NCBI RefSeq assembly: GCF_000483165.1
Contig: NZ_KI519557.1
Location: 62,001 to 126,000, forward strand
Direction: 5' to 3'
Length of the DNA stretch: 64,000 bases
Source: Tullyiplasma multilocale ATCC 49900
Lineage (GTDB): Bacteria > Bacillota_I > Bacilli_A > Mycoplasmatales > Mycoplasmataceae
Part shown: piece after piece, positions 18,573 to 30,419 of the stretch
How the letters are laid out: every line of letters starts with the position of its first letter
Numbering within the stretch: position 1 is the first letter of the stretch
Position numbers and translations under genes: made by a program
The notes under the pieces: generated by a model
Seen by the model: the letters and a program-made list of their open reading frames with translations, nothing else
What the model was told of the DNA's origin: nothing
The model's database searches: none

Positions 18573-18722
18573 TGAGTTAAGACTCAATATATAAAGTAAA
18601 CAATAAAATAAAAACAATTAAATAGACTATTTTTAATATAAAGATGGGTAAAGAGTATACTTTTGTACTCTCTACAATTTAGGGCATTTTATATAAAAAT
18701 AACCAGGAAGGAAATATAAAAT
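18573..18722 (+). promoter_or_regulatory. Rest of the opp leader with two hairpins
   Basis: TGAGT-TAAG-ACTCA (18573-18586) follows the small ORF at once, and AGAGTA-(8 nt)-TACTCT (18652-18671) lies 50 nt before oppB. Neither is followed by a T run, so neither is a plain terminator. AGGAAGGAAA precedes the oppB ATG. A TAATATAAA stretch near 18634 could be a second promoter. Confidence 0.45.
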
Positions 18723-20066
18723 ATGATTACCGATAAACAAAACACAAACGAATTTACAGTAAAGAAAAAAACAGGATCTAATAATATTGATATTGAATCA
18801 ATTAACTTTAACTTAGACGATGAATTAATGTATGGTAAAGGATCATGATTAAAACAAGCTAAATATAAATATGAAGATGTTACAGCTGACATGCACAGAT
18901 TCTTTAGACAACACCCATTATTTGGATACTCATTCAAACGTATCTTTTATGGATTTGCAACTTTACTAGTAGCAATCATTGTTTTATTCTTAATTGTTAA
19001 TGCAGTAACTGATGTTGAGCAATACATGCCAGAATATTGAAATAAATTAGGACTTGGTTCTAAGGGTTCAGAGAAATACATGGCTTTCCTTGAGAAAAGG
19101 ATGAGGTTATTTGGGGTTTATGGAAGTGTTGGAGATAGACTTGCAACATATTTACGTAACTTAACACCATTTATTCCAAAGACTATTATTACTAGTCAAA
19201 TCTTCTCAATTGATGGAATGGATGTTTCAGCAATTACTGGACAAAACGTTACTTTCGTATTAGAAGACTTAATTAAAATGAATCCAGGAAACATTGATTC
19301 AATTATTAACTCATCAATTCAAACTAAAACAGTTTTAGTTCACTTGGGAGTAGTTTCTTCAAAAGCAATCGGTCAACCGGGATCAACAGAAATTATGGGG
19401 TTATTCAATAAAGCAATTCCATATTCATTCGCATTTGGTTCAGTGTCAGTAATTATTTCTTACTTAATCGGAGTTCCACTTGGAATTCAAGCAGCGAAAA
19501 GAAAAGGTAAAACATCTGATTCAATCATCAACGGTGTAAACATCTTATTAGTGGCTATACCTGGAGTAGTTATTATTATTGGTATTTACTTATTATCAAT
19601 CTCAGGATTTGGACATTCAGCTATTTTCTCATCTGGATCATTCTGAACAAAATTCTGACCGGTAGTGGCATTAGTTATTATGATGACACCATCAACAGTT
19701 ATTTTAACAAGACGTTACGTAATTGATGAAATGACATCAGACTATACTAAATTTGCATTTGCAAAAGGTATGGGTGAAGCTAAAGTTTACTACATTCACA
19801 TTTTTAGAAATGCCGGAATTAGAATTTTACGTCAATTCCCATTAGACTTAGCAGTTACATTATTCGGAGCTTCAATCTTAACTGAACAACAATGAGGAAT
19901 CCCAGGGATGTCACCATTTATCGTTAAAGCGATTTCAGGAGAGAAAGATTCATTCGTTATCTTAGGATATATTTCATTTGCTGCATTCGTTCGTATTTTT
20001 GCTACATTAGTCTCAGACTTAATGATGGTTTGAATGGATCCACGTGTAAGCTTAGGTAAAAAATAG
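18723..20066 (+). CDS. oppB: Oligopeptide ABC transporter permease OppB
   Basis: A 447-residue inner-membrane subunit of the peptide importer. It has a charged 75-residue N-terminal extension, a first span (FATLLVAIIVLFLIVNAV), a large extracytoplasmic loop of about 110 residues, then the binding-protein-dependent transport domain. The cytoplasmic EAA loop reads FAFAKGMGEAKVYYIHIFRNAGI and contacts the ATPases. Typical OppB is about 306 residues; the extra length is the N-terminus and the first loop, common in mollicute OppB. It heads oppBCDFA. Confidence 0.93.
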
Positions 20067-20084
20067 AAAAGGAGTTTATTAATT

Positions 20085-21086
20085 ATGGAACTTAATAAAG
20101 AAAAATTTTTAAAAGACACTAAAGTTTCTTACGATGAAATAGACTCATCTAAGTTTGCCTTAGTAGGTGCTCAATCAAGTGAAAGTGAACATTTAGCATC
20201 AAAACCATATAGTTACTGAAAATCAGTAGGTAAATTATTAATTAAAAGTCCAATCTTCATTATTGCAATGGCTATTTTAATAACATTTATTATTTTAGCT
20301 ATCGTAGTACCTTGAGGATTAGAAGCAACACCATTAGAAAAACCGAACATTTTGGATCCAAGTAATCCGATTGTTGGTTCAGGTATGCCACATGCACCAA
20401 CTTGAAAATATTTATTTGGACTTGGTGTTCAAGGAGAAGATCTTTGAGTTAAAGTTTGAGCTGGTATGAGAACAACATTAATGTTTGCTTTTATATTAAC
20501 CGTTATTCAATTGGCGATCGGAATCTTCTTGGGTTCAATTTGAGGATATTTCAAAAAAACAGATATCTTCTTCGTTCAATTAACAAACATTTTAACTTTA
20601 GTACCATCATTAATCTTATTGTTATTCGTAATATTCGTTTGAGATAAAGGTTATTGACCAGTTGTTTTAGGGGTTTCGCTTCAAGCTTGAATTGCAATTG
20701 CTTCAACTGTAAGGGTTCAAATCATGTTAGTTAAAAACACTGATTACAATACTGCTTCTGTTTCATTAGGAAGTAGTTCAACAAGAATTATTAACAAAAA
20801 CATTATGCCAAAAATCTTACCAGTAATTATTCAAGCTGGAACATTCGCAATTCCAAATGCTATTTCTGTTGATGCATCATTAACATTCTTAGGATTCGGA
20901 TTCGTTGAAGGAAGAAAATCAACATCATTAGGAGCTATTCTGAATGAGATTATGGCTGGAACTTTATGACAAAACTTCCCGCACCTAATCATCATTCCAA
21001 TTATTTTAACAACAGTGATTTCAATTATTTTCTTCGTTGTTGCTAAAGTATTTGCTGATTCATTAGACCCTAAAAACCATAGATAA
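20085..21086 (+). CDS. oppC: Oligopeptide ABC transporter permease OppC
   Basis: A 333-residue permease, partner of OppB. A hydrophilic N-terminus of about 50 residues is followed by a first span and the transport domain. The EAA loop is YNTASVSLGSSSTRIINKNIMPKI, and the late segment AISVDASLTFLGFGFVEG is characteristic of OppC/DppC. AGGAG precedes the ATG 18 nt after oppB stops. Length is normal for the family. Confidence 0.93.
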
Positions 21087-21100
21087 TAAGGAGATACGTT

Positions 21101-22660
21101 ATGGAAAACAGAAATAAAATATTATCTTTAAAAGATATAGTAGTAAAATTCAGAGTACGTTCAAAAATGCTTACATCAATCCGTAACGTTTCTTTTGATA
21201 TCTACGATGGAGAAACTGTCGCAATCGTTGGAGAATCAGGATCAGGTAAATCAGTTTTAACAAAGACTCTTACTAACATGTTGGAATCAAATGGTTATAT
21301 TGCCAATGGTTCAATTATGTACTATCCAAATGAGGCATCTAAAAATGACCCAAAAACATTCTTCAAAGAAGACACGGATTTAATTAAGTTCCACAAAGGT
21401 GCTTTAACATCTGAAGCTCGTAAATCAATTAAAACTTACAACAAAGCAAGAATTAAAGATGCTAAAGCAAAAATTAGCATCTTACAAAAACAAATCGATC
21501 AAAATATTGACGTTGAGAACGCTAAATTAGAAATCGAAACACAACATGATATCATGGAAAATGCTTACCATGAAATGTCATCATTTAACAGACTATCAAG
21601 AAGAACAAAACTTAAGTTATACCCATTATTCAGAATCTTAAAAGAAACAACTTCTTTTGCTAAAGTTAAAAAAACTATGCAAAAAGAAATTCTAAAACAC
21701 CTTGAAGGTGAAGAATACTTAACAGAAATTGAAATTATGGTTCAAGAAGCGTTATTAAAACTTAAACGTAAAGAAGAAGTTACTGAAGATGAAGTTAAAT
21801 TATTATTAGAAACTTGATCATTTGCAACAACTTCTCACCTTAAGTCAAAAATTGATGCTACTAAAAAACTTAAAAAATTACGTGGAGGAACAATTGCTAC
21901 AATTTTCCAAGACCCTATGACTTCATTAAACCCACTATTATCAGTTGGTTACCAAATTACTGAAGTATTAAGAGCACACCAAAAAATGTCTTACCATGAA
22001 GCTAAAAAAGAAGCTATTGAATTAATGCAAAAAGTAGGAATTCCAAATGCTGAAAAACGTTTCAAAGATATTCCTGGTAAATACTCTGGAGGGATGAGAC
22101 AACGTATTGTTATTGCGGTGGCTCTTGCATGTAAACCAAAAATCTTAATTTGTGATGAACCTACAACTGCTTTAGATGTAACAATTCAAGCACAAATCTT
22201 AGACTTAATTAAAGAATTAAAAGAAGAATACAAATTTACAGTTATTTTCATTACTCACGACTTAGGGGTAGTTGCAAATATTGCTGATAGAGTGGCTGTT
22301 GTATATGCTGGGCAAATTATTGAATATGGAACTACAAATGACATTTTCTTTGATCCAAGACACCCATATACTTGAGCTTTATTATCTGCTTTACCACAAT
22401 TAGGTAACAAAGGTGAAGAACTATATTCAATTTCTGGAACACCACCATCATTATTCAATGAAATTAATGGTGATGCATTTGCTCCAAGAAATGAGTTTGC
22501 ATTAGCAATCGATTATGAACTAGATCCACCTATGTTTGAAATTAGTGAAACACATGGAGCTAAAACATGATTATTAGATCCTCGTGCACCAAAAGTAAAT
22601 AAACCTAAACAATTAAGTAGATTAGCAGAAGCTGTAAGTGAAGCAAAGGTTGGTGAATAG
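21101..22660 (+). CDS. oppD: Oligopeptide ABC transporter ATP-binding protein OppD with insertion
   Basis: A 519-residue ATPase. Walker A is GESGSGKS near residue 45-52, the Q-loop is ATIFQDPMTSLNPLLSVGYQ, the signature YSGGMRQRIVIA, and Walker B LICDEPTTALDV. Between Walker A and the Q-loop sits a helical, charged insertion of about 150 residues, absent from OppD of walled bacteria (about 330-350 residues). The C-terminal oligopeptide-transporter extension is present but lacks the full Cys set of FeS-bearing relatives. It is coupled to oppF (1-nt gap). Confidence 0.95.
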
Positions 22661-22661
22661 T

Positions 22662-24527
22662 ATGACTAAGAAAAAACAAGATGAAGCAATCGTTCAAGTT
22701 CGTGACTTAGTTATTGAATTCGGATCTGGCCGTAAAAAAGTTAAAGCTGTTAAAGGTGTTAACTTTGATGTATATAAAGGTGAAACTTTTGGATTAGTAG
22801 GAGAATCAGGTTCTGGTAAAACTACTGTTGGACGTGCTGTAATGGGAATTCAAGAAGTTAGTGATGGAACAATCTACTTTAATAACACAGTAGCTTATGG
22901 AACACCACCAAACTTACATGAATTAAATACTAAAATTGCTCGTAACATTAAAATCATGAAAATGAACCAAAATACAACAACTAATAGACTTGATGCTTAT
23001 GTAAATGAATTCAAACGTGTTTACTACAAATACATCGAATCAAAATTTTATGATTTCAAAACTAAAGAAGTGAGAGATTATCCAGATGGTAAAAATAGAA
23101 TTATTCCTGAGGGAACAAATTTAAAAGATACTAAAATTGTTGGAGTTAAAAAAGATGCTAACTTAAAATTCGTTCAAGAATCTGTTGAAGATAACTTAAA
23201 ACGTTTATTAAAAATCATTAGACTACAACAAAAAACTTTACAATTCGTAGATCAAATTTCTGATTATGCTGATGTTCCAAAAGAATTAGAAACAGCTATC
23301 TTTAAATACCAAAAAGAATCACACGATATCATTTTAGGTGTTAAAGAATTAGAAAATAAAATTTACTACACTTTGGAAAAAATGATTGAAATTAGAAAAG
23401 ATGTTATCGCTGGTAAATATACATCAACAACAAAATTCTTTAATGATTTAGGAAAACAATTAGAATTAATTGTTCAATACCACAAATCAATTTCTACATT
23501 AATTGATATGGCAAGAAAAAAACACAGAATCAATTTCTCATTATCTGCAAAAGGTGGAGAAAAAAGAGCTGCACAAAAATTAATTCAAAGTAAAATTGCT
23601 AAAAATGAAGCTAAAAACAATACATTATTAGCTGAAGAACTAAAAGAAGTGTTGGAATTGATGAAATTACCCAACATTCAAGATTCTATTGCAGAAGCTG
23701 ATAACTTTAAGTTACCAACTAAATCTGAAAAAAGAGATCTTAAAAAGAAAATGCAAATGATTTTCCAAGACCCCGCATCATCACTAAATGATCGTATGGC
23801 AGTTGAAGAAATTATTGCAGAAGGTTTAGAAAACTTCCCAGAATTATACAAAAATGAAGAAGCTGCTAAATCTTATGTTGAATGATATAACGAAGATAAA
23901 GAAGATGATAAGAAAATCACTTTAGACAAAGTTAACTACAAAGATGTTAAAAAATTCTTAATTTTAGAATTATTAACAACAGTTGGAATGTTACCTGAAC
24001 ACTTATCACGTTATCCACATGAATTCTCGGGTGGTCAACGTCAACGTATTGGTATCGCTAGAGCATTAGTTATGAAACCAAGTTTCATTGTAGCTGATGA
24101 ACCAATTTCAGCACTTGATGTTTCAATTAGAGCTCAAGTTATGAACTTACTAGCTAAATTCCAAAAAGAATTTGAATTAACATATATTTTCATTGCTCAC
24201 GATCTTTCAGTTGTTAGATTCGTAGCAAATAGAATTGCTGTTATTTATCGTGGTGACATTGTAGAACTTGCAGAAGCAAATGAATTATTCTACAATCCAT
24301 TACACCCTTATACAAAATCTCTTTTAAGTGCTGTGCCTTTACCAGACCCAGAACAAGAGAGAAATAAAGTTCATTACAAATATGAACCAGAAAAAGAACA
24401 TGCTGATTACATCACTGACTTCCCACAATGAACAGAGATCAAAAATGGTCACTTCGTTTACGGAAATGACAGAGAAGTAAAAGGATATAAAAAAGAATAC
24501 GCAAAATTTGTAAAATCAAATAAATAA
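22662..24527 (+). CDS. oppF: Oligopeptide ABC transporter ATP-binding protein OppF with a very large insertion
   Basis: A 621-residue ATPase, nearly twice the usual OppF. Walker [10 protein letters not shown] lies near residue 49-57. A Lys/Glu-rich helical insertion of about 290 residues follows before the Q-loop ([16 protein letters not shown]). The signature is [15 protein letters not shown] and Walker [15 protein letters not shown] further short insertion precedes the signature. The ATG at 22662 follows the oppD stop by one base; an upstream GTG at 22638 in the same frame would overlap oppD and is less likely. The insertion may form a cytoplasmic helical stalk; its role is unknown. Confidence 0.95.
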
Positions 24528-24543
24528 ACAAGGAGGAAAGAGT

Positions 24544-27348
24544 ATGAAAAAATTATTAACAAGTTTAATGGCTTTAGGAATGGTTGCTTCAACAGCTACA
24601 GCAGTAGTTGCTTGTGGTCCTTTGACTAACACAAAGTTATTAGCTAGAAAAGTGAATACAGAAAATTTTAGAGGAACATTCGCATTCCCTATGACAACTT
24701 GATCTCACGCTTCTACTCAACAGGCAGAAGATGCCATCATCCAAACCCAATTACAAGATACTCTTTTAACTCCCAATGCAGTGGACGTTTTTGAAGGTTC
24801 TCTAGCTGATTGATGAGGTAGCGATGAAAATAGTATTGAATGATATTTCAACGTTAGAGACGAAGCTACATGAACAAGCATGGACAACGGTAAACCTGAG
24901 CAAATGGGTAAAATTGGTGGACAAGGTTTCTTAGATGTCTTCCGCTTTATTTTCAACCCAAACAATTTATCAGCTACTGCTTCTTCATGATCTACAATGG
25001 TTGCTGAAGGTGCCCAGCTTACTGATTACATTAACAAATTGGTTAAAGATTTCCCTGAGTACTTTTCTCAAAATGAAGGAAGCGAATCAAATCGTGAGAA
25101 GCAATTATTCAAATCATCTGTAATGATTGATGCCGCTATTTTAGATTTCAACTTACAATACGGGCTTTGATTAGATAACGAAGGTGGAAGAGAAGACGAA
25201 TGAACTCAAGGTTCAGGAGCAAGTCTTGAACACACAAGATCATTTACAAATGATTCAAGTGTTTTCAAACAAATGACTTCTAAAGCGTATGTTGAAAAAT
25301 TAGCTGCAAAAGTATTTACACAAGATAAAACTTCTAATGGTTATAAAGAATTGATCAAAGAAAGTGGTCTTAAAGGTGGAATTATCAGAATTAATGATAA
25401 AGATGTTACTAAAAAGACTCTTACTAAAACTTTAAAAGATGGTTCTTCTGCTGAATATAATTTAACTTTCAGAATCCAGAAACCAGCCCCATATTTTGAA
25501 TCTATTGCTGCATTCCTTTCGTTTGCACCAATGCCACCTAAATCAGTCGATTATTCTCGTCCTTTAAGTGCTGGTAATGCATACGGAGAAGGTCCCACTA
25601 AATTATGATATTCAGGTGCATATATTGTCGAAGATTACAATCCAAGTCAAATTATTAAGTTGGTTCAAAACCCATACTACTTCAATAAAGAAAAGGCATA
25701 TATCAAAACTCAAACATACAACTTCTTAGGTGGAGCAGATGTTTCTAAACCTAGATTATTATTTGAAGCGGGAGATATTAGTGAAGTAACTATCCAATCT
25801 ACAGATTATTCTGGATGAAAAAGATACGTTGGAGAAGATATGTTTAATCCTGTTTTTGAAGGTACTCATGCAGTTGCAAAACCAGCTCAAAGTGCAGGAA
25901 CATTCTTCCAATTATTTAACTATGGAAGATTTGATGGTAAGGAAAATTTGACAGAATCATCAAAAGCTTTATCACAAAAATCAGTTCGTGGTTATTTATC
26001 TTACTTCCTTGAAAGAAGTGAGTTAGTTTCATACTATTCACAAGCGATGGATGGGGAAAGTAATGAACGTGATGTTGATGGTAAAATCGTTGCTCAACTT
26101 GTAAGAAATAGATATACTCCTAAAGACTTTGTTTATGATGCTAAAAACAATAACAAAGATTATGGTGCTTACATTGATGAAGTTTATAGAGAAAATGTCG
26201 TTGAGAAAGCGGCTGAAACATTATTGGCGGACAAAACTGGTGAAAACGTTATTGAAAATGCTTTAAAATACAGCAACTTGGATGATGGTTTTGACCCATT
26301 CAAGAAAAATGACTTTATGGCATATAATTTATTCAAGACTGAGTATGGAACTGGTTTAGCTGCAGATACAAAGGCTAAATTAGAACAACAAGATCAAGAA
26401 TTACTTTTAAAATTTAGTGAAGGTGTTCTAGCTTCATATGATAACGATGGAAACCTTGTAAAAGGTGAAGCAAGAGTTCAAGCTGAAAAAGTTAAAATGG
26501 AAGCTTTAAAGCAAAAAGTGAAAAACGATTTACAAAATGTAATTGGTAAAAACTCTATTACTTTAGATTACATTCTGAATGGGGCTAATAACTCTACACT
26601 TAACATCAACATTAACAATATGATCGATTTATTTAATAGAGATCATTCAGATGTTATTAAAATTGATAAATTAATAGCAGTTGATGCATCTGATTATAGA
26701 ACTAAAATGTCATCAGGTACATTTGATATTACAAGTAATGGTTGAACACCTGACTACACTGACCCATACAACTTCTTAGAAACTATTGGTTGAGAAGGTT
26801 CATATGAAGTTTACCAAAACTTAACAAAAATCTTCTCAGATCCTTCTAAGAAACAAGAACCTATTGAAAAAGAAGTTTTCAAGTTAAACTATAATGAGAA
26901 AATTTCTGATTCGCTTAAACCTTTCTATGATGAATTCAAATCTAGATTTGAAACATTTGTAAATGACATTAAAAACACAGATAAAGATGGTAACCCATCA
27001 ACACGTTATCCTGGTTTTGCAGGTTCTGAAGTATCAGCTTTATATTTAAACTACTTCATTACCCCTTTATTTGTAAAATCACCTAAAGAGGCATTAATGT
27101 TAAGTTATACTGATCCATTTACTCGTGCAGCTTTCCCATCTGGAGGAAGTCAATACAGATTATTTGGTGCTAAAATGACTCAACAATTAATGACTGCTAA
27201 AGAATATTCTGACAGACAAGCGGCATCAGCTGCTGTTAGAAACAATGATTTAGTTGCAGATTTAACTGAAGTTCAAAAAGTTTACTATAATGAATACTCA
27301 CAACATATCTGAGATTACTCAGAAAACTCTGGTGAAGTTGTTCAATAA
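24544..27348 (+). CDS. oppA: Oligopeptide-binding lipoprotein OppA
   Basis: A 934-residue substrate-binding lipoprotein of the Opp importer. The signal ends TATAVVACG (lipobox VAC, Cys about residue 25). The body has features of the SBP_bac_5 family, such as the internal AYIVEDYNPSQIIKLVQNPYYFNKEKA segment, which matches the family's 'GPYxxxxxxxxxxxxlxrNPxYW' consensus. It is far longer than E. coli OppA (543), as in other mollicutes, where OppA is a major surface protein and may also bind cells or ATP. It is the last gene of the operon, preceded by AGGAGG and followed by a terminator. Confidence 0.93.
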
Positions 27349-27358
27349 TAAACATTAT

Positions 27359-27383
27359 AAAAAAGGCTTATGCCTTTTTTTTA
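27359..27383 (+). terminator. Terminator of the opp operon
   Basis: AAAAAGGC-TTAT-GCC followed by eight T. Confidence 0.9.
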
Positions 27384-27398
27384 TTTACCACAATAAAG

Positions 27399-27404
27399 TA
27401 TAAT
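27399..27404 (+). promoter_or_regulatory. Promoter -10 box of ftsK
   Basis: TATAAT 34 nt before the ATG, no clear -35. Confidence 0.45.
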
Positions 27405-27437
27405 TATAAGAGTAATACATAAATAGGGGAAATTAAC

Positions 27438-30347
27438 ATGGAATCAAAATCAAGAAAGACAAACCAAAAAGTTCTTGCCAATCATGCATTTAATGAAGAT
27501 CGCACAGTAGCTTTTAACACAACTAAGAAAAAATATAAACAAGACTCAATTGCTTGAATTGTAACTGGACTAATATTATTTTTCTTCACTTTATTCTCAT
27601 TGGGAAGAATTACTGTTGTTGGACAGTTTTTTGATGATGTCTTTTTCAATCTTATCTTCGGTTGATTTAAATTCCCTGTTTATGCAATCCTTATCTTAAT
27701 TGACATATGCATTTATGCAGGAATAAGATTCAAATTCAAGGGGCGATTCTTAGGAATGGTGATTGTGACATTCGCGCTTACTTGCTGAATTATCTCATTG
27801 TCATTAATGACTAAAGTAGCTTATGAAGGTTATGGTGAAGAATTCCCAATTAATAAAGGACACCAGTGAGATATAGTTTCGGTATCATTTGATATCTATT
27901 GAACAGAGTGATTAAACACATCTATTTTTAGCGGAAGTTTTTATACAGAAACTATCGATTACTTCATTTCAAATAGTGGATATGTAAACTTCTATTCTGG
28001 AGGTGGGGTTATTGGAACGTTGTTGGCTTCAACAACTTCATTGTTATCAATCCCATTCTCATTCATATTAGCAACATTCTTATTTGTAATTGATATGATA
28101 TGAATATTTACAGGAGATGCTTTCTACTTCTTCAAAAAGAAAGAAAAACGTCGTGGTAAAGGTTTACGTATTTTATCTCTTAAATCAAGAAACAACCCAA
28201 ACCAACCAAGTCATTTAGTATCGGTTAAAGAACAAGAAGAAACTCATACTGGTTGAAATTCATTAAATGTCTTTGACAGAGATTCAGATCTAGATAAAAC
28301 AATTGGAGATTCTGACTTAACTATTCAAATGCCATCATATCAAAAACGCCAACAAGATTTAAATAGTGGTGAGATATATAACTTTGAACAAGGTTTATTT
28401 GAGATTGAAGAACCAGCAACACCTCATTTTGAAGATTTTGATCAAATTGCAAAACGAGAAGAACAAATTATTAAACAAGCATCAGAAAATGTTGATAAAG
28501 AATTAGAATCAACAACACCAGTCTTCAGATCTAGAAGATCACAAATGCAAGCTCCTGATGATTATGAAATGGTATCTAAACCAGAAATTGAAATTGTTGA
28601 AAATGTTCAAGAATCAATCTTAAATGAAATGCCTGAAACAGGAAACTTTGGTGATATTGACCCAAGTGAAGCTAGAAAAATGTTTGAAAGAGAATTGAAC
28701 GTTAGTCCATTTGGTAAAGCTCAAGAAATTATTGTTGATGATGTTCATGAAAAAGATGAAATATCAGATACTGAATTCTTTGGTGAACTATTTGGTGAAG
28801 AAGAAATAGTTGAAGCACCAGTTGAAACTCCAATTGTTGAATCTAAACCTTCAGAGCCTTTACACAATATGTATGTTTCAGAAACTCCAATTATTGAAGT
28901 AGTGGCAGAACCAGAAGTTATTGAAACTTCAATTGTCGAAACTAACAAAAACTATAAATTACCACCTCTTGAAACTTTAAAAGTTCTAGAACGTGATTGA
29001 GCTAAAGAAAAGGCTAATAAAGAAAATGGAGCATTAAAAGCTTTAGCAATTAATGAAACATTTGATCAATTTGGAATCAAAGCAAAAGTTATTAATACAA
29101 TTATTGGACCATCAGTTACTAAGTTTGAAATTCAACCAGAACCTGGAACTAAGGTAAATAGTATTACAGCGTTAGAAAACGATTTAAAACTTGCTCTAGC
29201 AAGTCAAACTATCCGTTTAGAGGCCCCAATCCAAGGTAAAAACCTTGTTGGTATAGAAATAGCCAATACAAATTCAGAAATGGTTTCTATGCGTGAAATC
29301 ATCGAATCAATCCCAAAAGAAAAAGATGATTCAAAATTACTGTTTGTTTTAGGTAAAAACGTTTTAGGTGAACCATTAACAGCTGAATTAAATAAAATGC
29401 CACACTTACTAGTAGCTGGAAGTACTGGATCTGGTAAATCAGTTATGATTAATACATTGATTTGTTCTATCCTTTTAAGAGCGAAACCAAGTGAAGTTAA
29501 ATTCTTGATGATTGACCCTAAAAAAGTTGAATTATCAGTATATACAAATATCCCACATATGTTAACACCAGTTATTTCAGATATGAAACAAGCTGCAAAC
29601 GCTTTAAAAATGGTTGTTTCTGAAATGGAACGTCGATATGAATTATTCATGGAAGCTGGAGTAAGAAACATTGAAGGATATAACAAGAAACATAACGGAG
29701 TTAAAAAACTTCCATTTATGGTTGTTATTATCGATGAGTTAGCCGACTTAATGATGACTGGTAACCGTAAAGAAGTTGAAGAGTCAATTATGAGAATTAC
29801 TCAAATGGCTCGTGCAGCAGGAATTCACTTAATTGTAGCTACTCAAAGACCATCAGTTGACGTTATTACAGGAACTATTAAAACAAATATTCCTACACGT
29901 ATCGCCTTTGCCGTTACAACAGGAACAGATTCAAGAACAATCTTAGATTCTATTGGAGCTGAAAACTTATTAGGTCGTGGAGATATGTTGTTCATGCCTC
30001 CAGGAAGTTCAGAATTAATTCGTGCTCAAGGAGCATATATGTCTGATGATGAAATTGAAGATATTGTAGAATTTGTTACTAACCAACAAAGGGTTATGTA
30101 TAATCCTGAATTCTCAAGAGAAAAAATTTCAGCAAGTTCAACAGATTCTTCAAAAGGTTCTGATGACATGTTTGAAGAAGTTAAACAATTTGTTATCCAA
30201 CAAAGAAAAGCATCAACATCTTTAATTCAACGTAAATTTGGATTTGGATACAATAGAGCAGCTAACATCATTGATGATTTGGAAGCTAAAGGAATTATTG
30301 GTCCTCAGAATGGTTCAAAACCACGTGAAGTATTAGTTGACAAATAA
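27438..30347 (+). CDS. ftsK: DNA translocase FtsK/SpoIIIE
   Basis: A 969-residue membrane-anchored motor that pumps chromosomal DNA across the division site. Residues 1-230 hold about four membrane spans, followed by an acidic, Glu/Pro-rich linker to about residue 510. The motor has an alpha part (FGIKAKVINTIIGPSVTKFEIQP), Walker A GSTGSGKSVMIN, Walker B VVIIDELADLMM and the 'ATQRPSVDVITG' loop. The C-terminal winged-helix gamma domain (KASTSLIQRKFGFGYNRAANII) would read orientation sequences on the chromosome. All parts of the family are present. It is a single-gene unit with its own terminator. Confidence 0.96.
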
Positions 30348-30350
30348 TAT

Positions 30351-30378
30351 AAAACACAATCGCGAGATTGTGTTTTTG
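30351..30378 (+). terminator. Intrinsic terminator
   Basis: AAACACAATC-GCGA-GATTGTGTTT plus T run after ftsK. Confidence 0.9.
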
Positions 30379-30419
30379 CTTAGTAAATAGATTAAAATTA
30401 TAAAAATGAGGGGGACAAT

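Noticed and set aside
18484-18600. tmRNA, SRP RNA or RNase P RNA in the opp leader
   Set aside because: None of the invariant motifs (SRP GGAAG loop, tRNA-like T arm, RNase P P4 core) is present.
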